This document shows positions 22,517 to 30,756 of a DNA stretch of 64,000 nt, in pieces. This DNA is from CAZKWG01 sp964615375. GTDB taxonomy: Bacteria > Myxococcota_A > UBA796 > CAZKWG01. The stretch covers positions 51,904 to 115,903 of the forward strand of contig CAZTOW010000032.1 of NCBI GenBank assembly GCA_964615375.1, written 5' to 3'. The translations under genes and the position numbers were made by a program. Numbering within the stretch: the stretch's first letter is position 1; each line of letters begins with the position of its first letter. Under the pieces are notes generated by a model. The model was not told where the DNA came from. It worked only from the letters and a program-made list of their open reading frames with translations, and searched no databases.

Positions 22517-24913
22517 ATGCTGGCCGCGGAGCACCTCGTGACCCCTGACCGGAACGCTGGCGCGACCTTCGGGAGATATCGGGACCTGGGGCTGCTGGGG
22601 CGGGGCAGCATGGCGGAGGTGCGCCGGGTCTACGATCCGGCCCTCGACCGCGCCGTGGCGATGAAGATCCTGAAGCCCGGCCTGCTGAAGAACGGGCTCG
22701 CCCAGACGCGCTTCAAGAAGGAGGCGCGGGCCATCGCCCGGCTTCAGCACCCCGCCATCGTCCCCATCCACGAGATCGGCCTGCTGCCCGACGGGCGGCC
22801 CTACTACACGATGAAGGTGGTGGAGGGCCGCACGCTGCGCGACGTGATCCGCGAGGTCCACGCCAGGCCGGCGGCCGAGGGAAGCGCCGAGGTGGGCGGG
22901 GTGCGGCGCCTGGTCGAGGCCCTGCACCGCGCCTGCGAGGCGGTGGCCTTCGCCCACGCCCACGACGTGCTCCACCGGGACTTGAAGCCCGACAACATCA
23001 TGCTCGGCGCCTATGGCGAGGTGCTGGTGGTGGACTGGGGGCTGGCCAAGGTGCTGGCCGACGGCGCGCCGCTGGTCGAGGCCGGCGGCGTGAACACCGC
23101 GGACGTCTCCAACACGGGCTCGGTCTCGGGCACCCCGGCCTACATGGCGCCCGAGCAGGCCGAGCACCGCCCCGCCAGCCCGGCCACCGACGTCTACGCG
23201 CTGGGCGCCACCCTCTACGAGATCCTCTCGGGCAGACCGCCGTACACCGGGCCCAACGCCTGGCTGGTCCTGCTGCAGGTCAAGACCGGCCCGCCCCTGC
23301 CCGTGAGCCAGGCCGCCGCCGAGAGCGGGGCCCCGCCCGTCCCCGAGGAGCTGAGCCGCATCGTCGATCGCGCCCTGCGCCGCGAGGCCCTGGACCGCCA
23401 CCCCGACGCCGGCGCCCTGGCCCGCGAGATCGGCGCCTGGCTGGACGGCGAGGCCCGCCGCGAGCGCGCCCTGATGAAGCTGGCCGAGGCCGACCGGCTG
23501 ATCCCCCAGGTCACGGCCCTGCGCGAGGAGGCCGCCCGCCTCTCGGAGCGGGCCCGCGCCACCCTCGCCGCCATCCCCACCTGGGCGCCGGTGAGCGACA
23601 AGAAGCCCGCCTGGGACCTGGAAGAGCAGGCCGAGAGCGCCACGCGCGCCGCCCGGGAGGCCGAGATCGCCGTGCTGTCCGCGCTGCGCGGCGCCCTCTC
23701 CGAGCAGCCCGAGCTCGCCGAGGCCCACGCCCGCCTGGCCGACCACTACCGCGCCCGCCACGCCGCCGCCGAAGCCGCCCGGGACGCCGCCGCCGCCGCC
23801 GAGGCCGAGGCCCTCCTGCGCGCCCACGACCGCGGCCAGCACGCCGCCTGGCTGCGCGGGACCGGCGCCCTCACCCTGCGCACCGACCCACCCGGGGCCG
23901 AGGTCCGGCTCTACCGCTACGCCCTGCGCGACCGTCGCCTCGTGCCGGAGCTCGTGGGCGAGCTGGGGCCCACGCCCCTGGTGGAGGTCCCGCTGGACAT
24001 GGGGAGCTGGCTGCTCGAGCTGCGCGCGCCCGGTCGCGAGCGGGTCCGCTACCCGGTCGCCATCGGCCGCGGCGAGCGCTGGGACGGCCGCGACCCCCAA
24101 GGCGCGCTCGGGGGCCAGGCCGTCCCCGTCCCCCTGCCGCCCCTCGGCGCGCTGCGCCCGGATGAGGTCTTCCTCCCCCCCGGCCCCTTCTGGGCGGGCG
24201 GTGACCCCGACATGCCCGTGGCCGCCCCGCGCGCCCAACGCTGGACCTCCGCCTGGGTGGTCTCGCGCTTCTCCATCACGAACCAGGAGTACCTCCTCTT
24301 CCTGAATGACCTGGCTGCCACCGGTCGCCTCGACGAGGCCCTGCGCCACGCCCCGCGCGAGCGCTCCGCCACGCCTGGCGAGCCCGGCGCCCTGGTCTAC
24401 TACTGGGACGGACAGACGTTCTCGCTGCAGCCCGACAGCGAGGGGGACATGTGGCTCCCCGAGTGGCCCGTGGTCCTGGTCTCCTGGCACGACGCCCGCG
24501 CCTACGCCGCCTGGCGGGCCGAGCGAGAGGCTCGCCCCTGGCAGCTCCTCCCCGAGCTCGTCTGGGAGAAGGCCGCCCGCGGCGTGGACGGTCGCCTGCG
24601 CCCCTGGGGCGACTACCTGGAGCCCACCTGGTGCTGCATGAAGGAGAGCCAGCCGCGCGCGCTCCCGGTGGCCGTGACCGCCTTCCCCGTCGACGAGAGT
24701 CCGTTCGGGGTGCGCGGCGTCGCCGGCAACGTGCGGAGCTGGTGCGCCGACACGACGGGCGACCCCCAGGACCCCGCCGCCCCCCGCCTCGTCCGCGGCG
24801 GCGCCTGGAACGACGGCCCCCGCGGCGCCCGCGTCACCGTGCGCAACTCCACCGTCCCCACCTTCCGCAGCGACATCGTCGGCTTCCGGGTCGGCTGGCC
24901 CTGGGGAGGGTGA
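22517..24913 (+). CDS. Ser/Thr protein kinase fused to PEGA and formylglycine-generating-enzyme-like domains
   Basis: 798 residues. The N-terminal ~310 form a Hanks-type kinase: glycine loop LGRGSMAEV, VAMKILK (Lys50), HRDLKPDNIML, DWGLAKV (DWG in place of DFG, frequent in Planctomycetes and Myxococcota), and GTPAYMAPEQA. A coiled, Ala/Arg/Glu-rich helical linker follows, then a PEGA-like strand pair (LRTDPPGAEVRLYRY). The C-terminal ~230 residues are an FGE-sulfatase/SUMF1-type domain (FSITNQEYLLFL, GVRGVAGNVRSWCADTT, RGGAWNDGPRG). I cannot see the paired active-site Cys of true formylglycine enzymes, so the domain is probably a binding module. The ATG at 22517 lacks a clear ribosome site; a GTG at 22424 lies inside the preceding gene. 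Confidence 0.85.
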   Translation: MLAAEHLVTPDRNAGATFGRYRDLGLLGRGSMAEVRRVYDPALDRAVAMKILKPGLLKNGLAQTRFKKEARAIARLQHPAIVPIHEIGLLPDGRPYYTMKVVEGRTLRDVIREVHARPAAEGSAEVGGVRRLVEALHRACEAVAFAHAHDVLHRDLKPDNIMLGAYGEVLVVDWGLAKVLADGAPLVEAGGVNTADVSNTGSVSGTPAYMAPEQAEHRPASPATDVYALGATLYEILSGRPPYTGPNAWLVLLQVKTGPPLPVSQAAAESGAPPVPEELSRIVDRALRREALDRHPDAGALAREIGAWLDGEARRERALMKLAEADRLIPQVTALREEAARLSERARATLAAIPTWAPVSDKKPAWDLEEQAESATRAAREAEIAVLSALRGALSEQPELAEAHARLADHYRARHAAAEAARDAAAAAEAEALLRAHDRGQHAAWLRGTGALTLRTDPPGAEVRLYRYALRDRRLVPELVGELGPTPLVEVPLDMGSWLLELRAPGRERVRYPVAIGRGERWDGRDPQGALGGQAVPVPLPPLGALRPDEVFLPPGPFWAGGDPDMPVAAPRAQRWTSAWVVSRFSITNQEYLLFLNDLAATGRLDEALRHAPRERSATPGEPGALVYYWDGQTFSLQPDSEGDMWLPEWPVVLVSWHDARAYAAWRAEREARPWQLLPELVWEKAARGVDGRLRPWGDYLEPTWCCMKESQPRALPVAVTAFPVDESPFGVRGVAGNVRSWCADTTGDPQDPAAPRLVRGGAWNDGPRGARVTVRNSTVPTFRSDIVGFRVGWPWGG

Positions 24914-24959
24914 GAGCACTCCGGAGGCGCTGCTGCGCCGCAGGCGATAGACTCCTCTG

Positions 24960-25910
24960 ATGGAACCGGACTACCACTCCAGCCCTGCGCTCCCACCCGA
25001 GGTGCTCCGCACGCTCTGTACGGATCGGCGGGACGGGCCGGGTCTCGTGCGGATCGCGGTGCAGCTCGGCGGGATGGCGGTGGCGGCGCCGCTGGCCTTC
25101 AGCCCGGGCGGGGGCGCCGCAGGTCTGCTGGCCTTCTGCGTCTACAGCGTGCTGCTGGGCACGCTCTTCGGGCCCTTCCACGAGACCCTGCACCGCACGG
25201 CCTTCCGCACGCGCTGGCTTGGCGAGGCGGTCTGCTGGCTGACCTGCACCCTGCTGATCACGACGCCCACGGTCTACCGCGCCTTCCACGGCGAGCACCA
25301 CCGCCACACCCACCAGCTCGGCCACGATCCTGAGCTGTTCGTCCCCGCCCTCGCGCGTTGGGCCCCGAACGCCACCGTGATGCTGGCCGGGATGTCAGGG
25401 CTGCCGATGACGCTGATCAAGGTGGGTTGGCTCCTGGCCGGGCTCCGCCTGCAGCCCTCCTACCTCACCAGGCAGCTCCTGCCCTTCGTGCCCCCCGTAC
25501 GCCTCGGTCGGGTGTGCGCGGAGAGCTGGCTGCTGGTCGCCGTGCACGCGCTCGTGATGGTCGGGCTCGCGTATGCCGAGCTTCCCTGGGGGCGCTGGAT
25601 GCTGTCCTGGTGGCTGAGCCACGCGGTGCTCAGCACCTACGTCTCGGTGGAGCACGCGGGGCTCACCACGAGCGGCAGCGTGCTCGAGCGGACGCGCAGC
25701 ATGCGCACAAATGGGATTGTCCGATTCCTGTTCTGGAACATGCCCTACCACGCCGAGCACCACGGCTGGCCCGCCGTCCCTTTCTACAACCTGCCCGCGC
25801 TCTCTGCCCGGGTCGAGCCCGAGCTGCCCAACGTCTCCCACGGCTACGCCCGCCTGCTGGGCCGCGTGCTGTGGGCGCAGCTCCGAGGGGTGGAGCCGCC
25901 TCGGGTCTGA
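24960..25910 (+). CDS. Membrane fatty acid desaturase
   Basis: A 316-residue integral membrane protein with the three histidine boxes of the di-iron desaturase/hydroxylase family: HETLH, HGEHHRHTH and HAEHHGWP. At least four hydrophobic segments are visible (for example near residues 35-60, 90-103 and 200-225). It would insert a double bond or hydroxyl into acyl chains or related lipids in the cytoplasmic membrane, using electrons from a ferredoxin- or rubredoxin-type donor not found nearby. The gene is 46 bp after the kinase gene and converges with the Nudix gene. Confidence 0.88.
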   Translation: MEPDYHSSPALPPEVLRTLCTDRRDGPGLVRIAVQLGGMAVAAPLAFSPGGGAAGLLAFCVYSVLLGTLFGPFHETLHRTAFRTRWLGEAVCWLTCTLLITTPTVYRAFHGEHHRHTHQLGHDPELFVPALARWAPNATVMLAGMSGLPMTLIKVGWLLAGLRLQPSYLTRQLLPFVPPVRLGRVCAESWLLVAVHALVMVGLAYAELPWGRWMLSWWLSHAVLSTYVSVEHAGLTTSGSVLERTRSMRTNGIVRFLFWNMPYHAEHHGWPAVPFYNLPALSARVEPELPNVSHGYARLLGRVLWAQLRGVEPPRV

Positions 25911-25912
25911 GC

Positions 25913-26446
25913 TCAGCCTCTCTGCAGGATCTTGGAGACCGCGCGCATCACCGAGGCGTCGGACTCGACGGCGCTGACCTCGGCCAGCGGCACCCAGCGG
26001 GCGGCGTGCTCACCCTGGAGGACGCGCGCGGGGGCCCGGAAGAGGAAGCGCAGATCGTGGTGCAGATGGGCGGGCTCGCGGCTGCTGGCCGGGATCTCGT
26101 GGACGTCCAGATCGAAGAGCCCCTCGCCCAGCAGCGTGAGCTCCGAGAGGCCGATCTCCTCGGCCACCTCCCGGCGGGCGGCGGCGAGCGGATCGGCGTC
26201 CTGGGGCTCCAGGTGTCCGCCGGGCTGCAGCCAGCGCCGCAGCTTCGGGTGGAAGATCAGCGCGATCTCGGCCTCATCGGGCGAGAGCACGAAGGCCGAG
26301 GCGGTGAAGTGACCGGGGCTGAAGTGGTCGCGACGCAGGGCGGCGAGGCCGGCGTCGGCGAGGCGGAGCATGGCCTCCCGGTGCTCGCGCTCACGAGCGT
26401 CGTGGGGCAGGTAGCGGCGCAGCGCGGGGAGCAGGCTCATCCTCAC
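25913..26446 (-). CDS. Nudix hydrolase
   Basis: A 177-residue Nudix protein. The Nudix box runs from GGHLEPQDADPLAAARREVAEEIGL in two parts: GGHLEP and REVAEEIGL hold the loop-helix-loop and metal-binding Glu residues, with Gln-Asp in the spacer where many members have Gly-Glu. Such enzymes hydrolyse nucleoside diphosphates linked to other moieties; this subgroup is poorly defined. Its stop codon faces the desaturase stop with two bases between them. The start could be either of two nearby ATGs (26446 or 26440). Confidence 0.85.
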   Translation of the reverse strand: MRMSLLPALRRYLPHDAREREHREAMLRLADAGLAALRRDHFSPGHFTASAFVLSPDEAEIALIFHPKLRRWLQPGGHLEPQDADPLAAARREVAEEIGLSELTLLGEGLFDLDVHEIPASSREPAHLHHDLRFLFRAPARVLQGEHAARWVPLAEVSAVESDASVMRAVSKILQRG

Positions 26447-26593
26447 GGATTATCCTGGTCGCAAGACGGACGCTCGCGAGCGTGACCACCTCGCGGCCAG
26501 AGGTTCCTCAGGCGAGGGCCTTCGGGTATGATGAAGCGTGTACCGCTCCGTCACAGCACAGAACGGAGCCCGGCGCGCGCCCTCGGAGGAGTC
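26447..26593. promoter_or_regulatory. Divergent promoter region between Nudix and DUF4157 genes
   Basis: 147 bp without a gene. A TATGAT box at 26527-26532 is a good -10 candidate for the DUF4157 gene, and it explains why the ATG at 26528 is not the translation start. GGAGGAG sits just before the ATG at 26594. I see no clear -35 element. Confidence 0.4.
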
Positions 26594-27265
26594 ATGATCT
26601 CCATCTTCAGCCCCCGCGGCACCGTCTTCCCTGGCCTCCGCCCGAGCGCGGCCCCCCTCTCGCGGCGCGCCCGCGGCCCCGCCGTGCTCGACCTCGACGC
26701 CGTGCGCATCAGCGCCGCCCCCACCGGGCGCCCCCAGGCGAAGCTGACCCTCGGCCAGCCCGGCGACCGCTTCGAGAAGGAGGCCGACGCCGTCGCCGAC
26801 CGCGTGATGCGCGAGGAAGACCCCAGGCTCTCCGCAGGGGGCGCCGCCACCGGGGTGCAGCGCAAGTGCGCGTCCTGCGAGAAGGAAGACGAAAAGGTCC
26901 GGCGAGCTCCGCTCGGCGAGGGGGAGAAGGAGGAGGAGGAGGTGCAGGCCGCCCCCGCCGCGAGCGGGCTCAGCGGGATGAGCACCACCACCGCCAGCGC
27001 CATCCAGTCTGCGCGCGGCGGCGGCTTCTCCCTCCCCGGCCCCGTCCGCCAGCGCATGGAGCCCCGCTTCGGGCACGATCTGGGCAGCGTGCGCGTCCAC
27101 GCCGACCGCGAGGCCGCCGGCCTGGCCCGCAGCGTCGGCGCCCGCGCCTTCACCGTCGGCAGCGACGTCTTCTTCGGCGAGGGCCAGTACCAGCCCGCGG
27201 CCCAGGAGGGGCAGCGCCTCCTGGCCCACGAGCTCACCCACGTCCTCCAGCAGCGGCGCGGCTAG
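26594..27265 (+). CDS. DUF4157 (eCIS-associated) protein with HExxH motif
   Basis: A 223-residue protein. It shows the conserved pre-domain motif GQPGDRFEKEADAVADRVM (residues 54-72), a linker with CASCEKEDE (two Cys) and a Glu-rich run, then the DUF4157 core: LPGPVRQRMEPRFGHDLGSVRVHAD and FTVGSDVFFGEGQY, ending AHELTHVLQQRRG (HELTH 212-216). DUF4157 proteins are among the most common genes attached to eCIS loci and may be zinc peptidases or cargo-loading modules. The protein stops immediately after the core, so no toxin domain is attached. It lies 12 bp from, and converges on, the eCIS operon. ATG 26594 has GGAGGAG upstream. Confidence 0.85.
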   Translation: MISIFSPRGTVFPGLRPSAAPLSRRARGPAVLDLDAVRISAAPTGRPQAKLTLGQPGDRFEKEADAVADRVMREEDPRLSAGGAATGVQRKCASCEKEDEKVRRAPLGEGEKEEEEVQAAPAASGLSGMSTTTASAIQSARGGGFSLPGPVRQRMEPRFGHDLGSVRVHADREAAGLARSVGARAFTVGSDVFFGEGQYQPAAQEGQRLLAHELTHVLQQRRG

Positions 27266-27284
27266 CCCGCGGCGCGGCTAGCCC
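27253..27284. repeat. Tandem 16-bp duplication carrying two convergent stop codons
   Basis: GCGGCGCGGCTAGCCC is present twice in direct tandem (27253-27268 and 27269-27284). Each copy holds the palindrome GGCTAGCC. The TAG of the first copy is the stop of the DUF4157 gene (plus), and the TAG read in reverse from the second copy is the stop of the DUF6519 gene (minus). Confidence 0.9.
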
Positions 27285-30200
27285 GGGCCGCCGCCTCGCC
27301 GGCCCGGTCCGACGATCGGGCGGTCCAGATCCGTGAGATCGATCACGGGATCGGTCGGGAAGACGTCCCGGATGGGGATGTCCAGGATGCCGCCTCTGCC
27401 GGGGTCGTCGGGGCGCCCGGCGGTCGCGTCCAGGTTCATGTAGAAACGGCTCTCGACGTCGAAATCGCCTCGCCCCAGACCTTCCGGGATCAGCGAGGGA
27501 CGCACGACCACACGGATCAGCGTCTTGGTCCGACCGAGGCTCTCCATCAGGTTCTTCACCCCATAGACCCAGGAGTTCAGGGTCGCGTTGCGCGTCAGCG
27601 TCCAGATCAGCCCGTTGGTGCTCGAGGCCGTGCTCACGGCGCCCTGGAGACGAATCCAGTGCGTGCCGAGCAGCGGCGGGGCTACCGATGGAGAGGTAGC
27701 GTAGACCTGGGGGACCTCCATCTCCACGTCGATCGCCGGGAGCCAGGCCTCGTCGGAGACCGAGGTGGGGACCGTGGTCAGCATCCAAGGGAAGATGAAG
27801 CCGAAGAAGTTCGACCAGTCAAAGGTGTCGAGTCGGTTGATGGCCGTCGAGCTTCCAGATGCGAGAATCAGACGGGTCGGCGTCGGTCGGTTGACCGCGG
27901 AGGCCACGAAGCCGATGGCCTGCGCGGGCGAGTCCACCGCCGAACCCGGAGCTGACGACAGGAGCTCCGCCTTCGCCGAGAACTTCTCGACACCACCGTA
28001 GGTGCCGAGCAGCCACTTGGCCGAGGCGAAGCCGTTGGAGTCCGTCACCACGTCCAGGCTCGTGTAGTACGATCCGACGCCCAACGCCGTGCCGCCCGGC
28101 GCCGCCGAGCCTGCCGTGCTGCTCACCCCGCCCAGCTGAACCGGCGTGAGCGAAGGTGGGACAGACGTGTACAGCGTGGTCGCGAAGCTGTCCATGAATC
28201 CGACCGTGAAGCGCACCACCGAGCCGCTGCGAGGACCGCTCGCGTCGCTGACGCGGACCACAAGCCCCCCGTCGAGCACGCGGCCCGTGAGCCCCGTCTG
28301 CCCATCGCCGGCCACATAGGAGAGCGTTCGGATGGTGTTCGTCGCCGTGGTCGAGCTCGTCGCGGTGCCGTTGAAGACGAGGCGCGTCCCGACGAGCGTG
28401 TCATTCTCGATGATAGAGGCATAGACGATGTCCCGATAGTTGGGAGAGGTCGTCAGGGTGAGGTGAACAGAGGCGTAGCCCTGCGCGTTCGTGCGCACCT
28501 GGATCTGACGAAAGAGCGAGACCGCGATGCTGTCCGGGAGCTGAGAGTCGAAGTACCCCAAGTCGTCGATCAGGCTCGACGTCGTGTCGAAGCGAAGGCC
28601 ATGGAAACCCAGCCCGAAGTACTCTTCAGGGATCCAGAACCGCACCAGGACCCCAGATGCGCCCCACTCCCCGTTGGCGACGCGCACGGTCAACGGCACG
28701 GGCATCTCCGTCCCCGCCCCGCCGCTCTGTCCATCGCCCCCAGCATAGTACAGCGCATAGTTGTCACACAGCGTCTCTACCGCCTCCGTCACGGTCTCGG
28801 CGCTCTCCAGGTGCTCACAGTCCCCGTCCCAGGCCACGTCGCGGGCGACGCTGGGGTTGGCGGTGAAGTGGGCGACCAGGTGAAGGGGCGCCTCCTCTCC
28901 CGCCGACTCCTCCGGGAGGTCATAGTCCACGTGCGCCATGATGAGCTTCGCCCGCACGCGACAGTGCAGGTACTCCTCGAGCTCGTTGTCTCCGGACGCC
29001 GTGGACTCGTCCGCCAGCCTCCACCAGACCATGGCGATCCCGTCCTGGTCCGTCTCCACCTCCAGCTCGGTACCCGCCACGGTCGACGCGGGCGCGTCCA
29101 CGTTGTACACGGCCCCGGAGAGCGTAGCGGCGCCGAGCCCTCCCTGCACGCTCCCGACGCCGGGGGGATCCCTGGGATGCTCGATCTCGAATTTCACCTT
29201 CGCGCCCGCGATGGGCCACATGCCATTCGACACGCCCACGCGCAGCGGCGCGCGCAGCCACGCCCCGGGCATCCCGCTCTGACCGTCGCCGCCCTCCATG
29301 AACATGTGTATCTGTTCGTTGAGGGGGACGAAGCGCTGACGCAGGTCAATGATATCGCCCCAACTGTACGTGGGCGACTCGCCAGAGGTCGCGGTGAGCG
29401 TCGCCAGACCCAGCATCAGGTAGCGGTGGCGATCTCCATGCGCGGTCTGCTCGACTGACCAGGCGATCTCACCGGTGATGCTGCGCGCGGGGATGACCCA
29501 GAAGTCCCCGGTGCGGTAGGTCCCGCCCCCGAAGCGGACGCGGATCCCCTCGTCCAGGCTGACGCCGTCCTTCAGGTGGACCAGCTTCATCCAATTCACG
29601 CTGGAGGTGTCCGTCTCGTCGTACTCCGTGATCGCGCGCGCCCCCGACGCCGTGATCGTGCTCCACCGGCGCACGCGGGCGCCCGGCTCGCCCAACAGGT
29701 CCGCCACCTCCGCCTCGGTCACGGTGCCAAGCTCGACGATGAGCGTGTTCTCTTCGGCGTCCACGGCGGAGACCTGCACCAGGAGCCCCGGCTCGCCCGA
29801 CAGCTCCCGGTCGCGACAGGTGAGCTCCACCCAGTCATTGACGGCGAAGCCCAGGTTCTCGTCGCGGCCGGTGCTGCTCACGCTCAGCGTGAGGCTCGTG
29901 CCCGTGTCGCCCACGCTCTTGTCGAGCAGCGCGACGGAGACCGATCCGTTCTCCCGACACCAGAGGAAGGTGACGCTCTCCGTCTCGGAGACGAACGCGC
30001 CGTCCACGATCCGGAAGTTCCCGTCATGAATCTGTATGCGGTAGAGCTGGTTCTCCAGTCCGCTGTAGCCGCCCTCCTCGGGGACCTCGCAGGGGTCGGC
30101 CTCGTCCTCCGGCGAGGCCACGGTCACGTCCAGGGTCCCGGTGGGCTCCGTCGTGAGCTTCTGCCAGGCGGTGTCGCCGAGCACCTCCGTGCGGCTGGTG

Positions 30201-30745
30201 GGCGACCCGGCGAGGCGCAGCAGGTTCAACTGCCAGACGATCTGTTTGCGCGAAGCCGTGTCCGGGCCCCCCAGAGCCACCTCGCGGATCTCCTCGTCCT
30301 CGAGTGCGTCCACATGGCGCTCCCAGGCCTCCAGGTAGACCACGTAGGTGCCCGACTCGGTCGGGTAGGCGAAGGCGGGGTTGTGGAGGTCGACCTGCTC
30401 GCTCAGCTCCAAGGTCGTGCCCGTGGAAGACGTAGGGAGATCCCCAGGATCGAACACGACCTGCAGCCCGTCCACGTAGGCCACGCCGGGCTGGACGGTG
30501 AGATCGCTCAGCCCCGTCCCCGTCCTGGTCGCCAGGCGGAAGCTGTCCTGTTGCCTGGCCGGATCCTTGGACCAGGTTGTGCCATACTGACCGATCACGT
30601 CGATGTCGGTCTGCTGTTCGCGGTGGTGTTGGATCTGGATCTGCTCGTTCCAGTCCGCGTCCACGGACACGCGCCCCTGCTGCATGAGCACGCCCGAGTA
30701 GCGCTTGGTCCGATCCCAGGTGTATCGCGAGAAGTCGCCCTTCAT
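27278..30745 (-). CDS. eCIS DUF6519 protein, fibre- or tip-like, with three Ig-like repeats
   Basis: 1155 residues; last gene of the eCIS operon. The N-terminal ~480 residues match DUF6519, found at phage-tail-like loci (MKGDFSRYTWDRTKRYSG, QQGRVSVDADWNEQ). Then come three related beta-sandwich modules, each opened by GDGQ[ST]G: EGGDGQSGMPGAWLRAPLRVGV, AGGDGQSGGAGTEMPVPLTV (each shown in part) and VAGDGQTGLTGRVLDGGLVV. They resemble bacterial Ig-like adhesin repeats. A C-terminal ~250-residue region is unassigned. Position after gpI fits a fibre or target-binding role, as Afp13 has in Afp, but without sequence resemblance that I can claim. Confidence 0.8.
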   Translation of the reverse strand: MKGDFSRYTWDRTKRYSGVLMQQGRVSVDADWNEQIQIQHHREQQTDIDVIGQYGTTWSKDPARQQDSFRLATRTGTGLSDLTVQPGVAYVDGLQVVFDPGDLPTSSTGTTLELSEQVDLHNPAFAYPTESGTYVVYLEAWERHVDALEDEEIREVALGGPDTASRKQIVWQLNLLRLAGSPTSRTEVLGDTAWQKLTTEPTGTLDVTVASPEDEADPCEVPEEGGYSGLENQLYRIQIHDGNFRIVDGAFVSETESVTFLWCRENGSVSVALLDKSVGDTGTSLTLSVSSTGRDENLGFAVNDWVELTCRDRELSGEPGLLVQVSAVDAEENTLIVELGTVTEAEVADLLGEPGARVRRWSTITASGARAITEYDETDTSSVNWMKLVHLKDGVSLDEGIRVRFGGGTYRTGDFWVIPARSITGEIAWSVEQTAHGDRHRYLMLGLATLTATSGESPTYSWGDIIDLRQRFVPLNEQIHMFMEGGDGQSGMPGAWLRAPLRVGVSNGMWPIAGAKVKFEIEHPRDPPGVGSVQGGLGAATLSGAVYNVDAPASTVAGTELEVETDQDGIAMVWWRLADESTASGDNELEEYLHCRVRAKLIMAHVDYDLPEESAGEEAPLHLVAHFTANPSVARDVAWDGDCEHLESAETVTEAVETLCDNYALYYAGGDGQSGGAGTEMPVPLTVRVANGEWGASGVLVRFWIPEEYFGLGFHGLRFDTTSSLIDDLGYFDSQLPDSIAVSLFRQIQVRTNAQGYASVHLTLTTSPNYRDIVYASIIENDTLVGTRLVFNGTATSSTTATNTIRTLSYVAGDGQTGLTGRVLDGGLVVRVSDASGPRSGSVVRFTVGFMDSFATTLYTSVPPSLTPVQLGGVSSTAGSAAPGGTALGVGSYYTSLDVVTDSNGFASAKWLLGTYGGVEKFSAKAELLSSAPGSAVDSPAQAIGFVASAVNRPTPTRLILASGSSTAINRLDTFDWSNFFGFIFPWMLTTVPTSVSDEAWLPAIDVEMEVPQVYATSPSVAPPLLGTHWIRLQGAVSTASSTNGLIWTLTRNATLNSWVYGVKNLMESLGRTKTLIRVVVRPSLIPEGLGRGDFDVESRFYMNLDATAGRPDDPGRGGILDIPIRDVFPTDPVIDLTDLDRPIVGPGRRGGGPG

Positions 30746-30756
30746 GGAGTGCTCCC

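Noticed and set aside
22511..24919. 802-codon open frame on the minus strand opposite the kinase gene
   Set aside because: It is the antisense shadow of a GC-rich gene: low-complexity Gly/Ala/Val/His composition, no domain, and the opposite strand carries unmistakable kinase motifs.
25907..25916. Palindrome CTGAGCTCAG at the convergent desaturase and Nudix stops
   Set aside because: Most of it follows automatically from two TGA codons facing each other two bases apart; too short to call a terminator.
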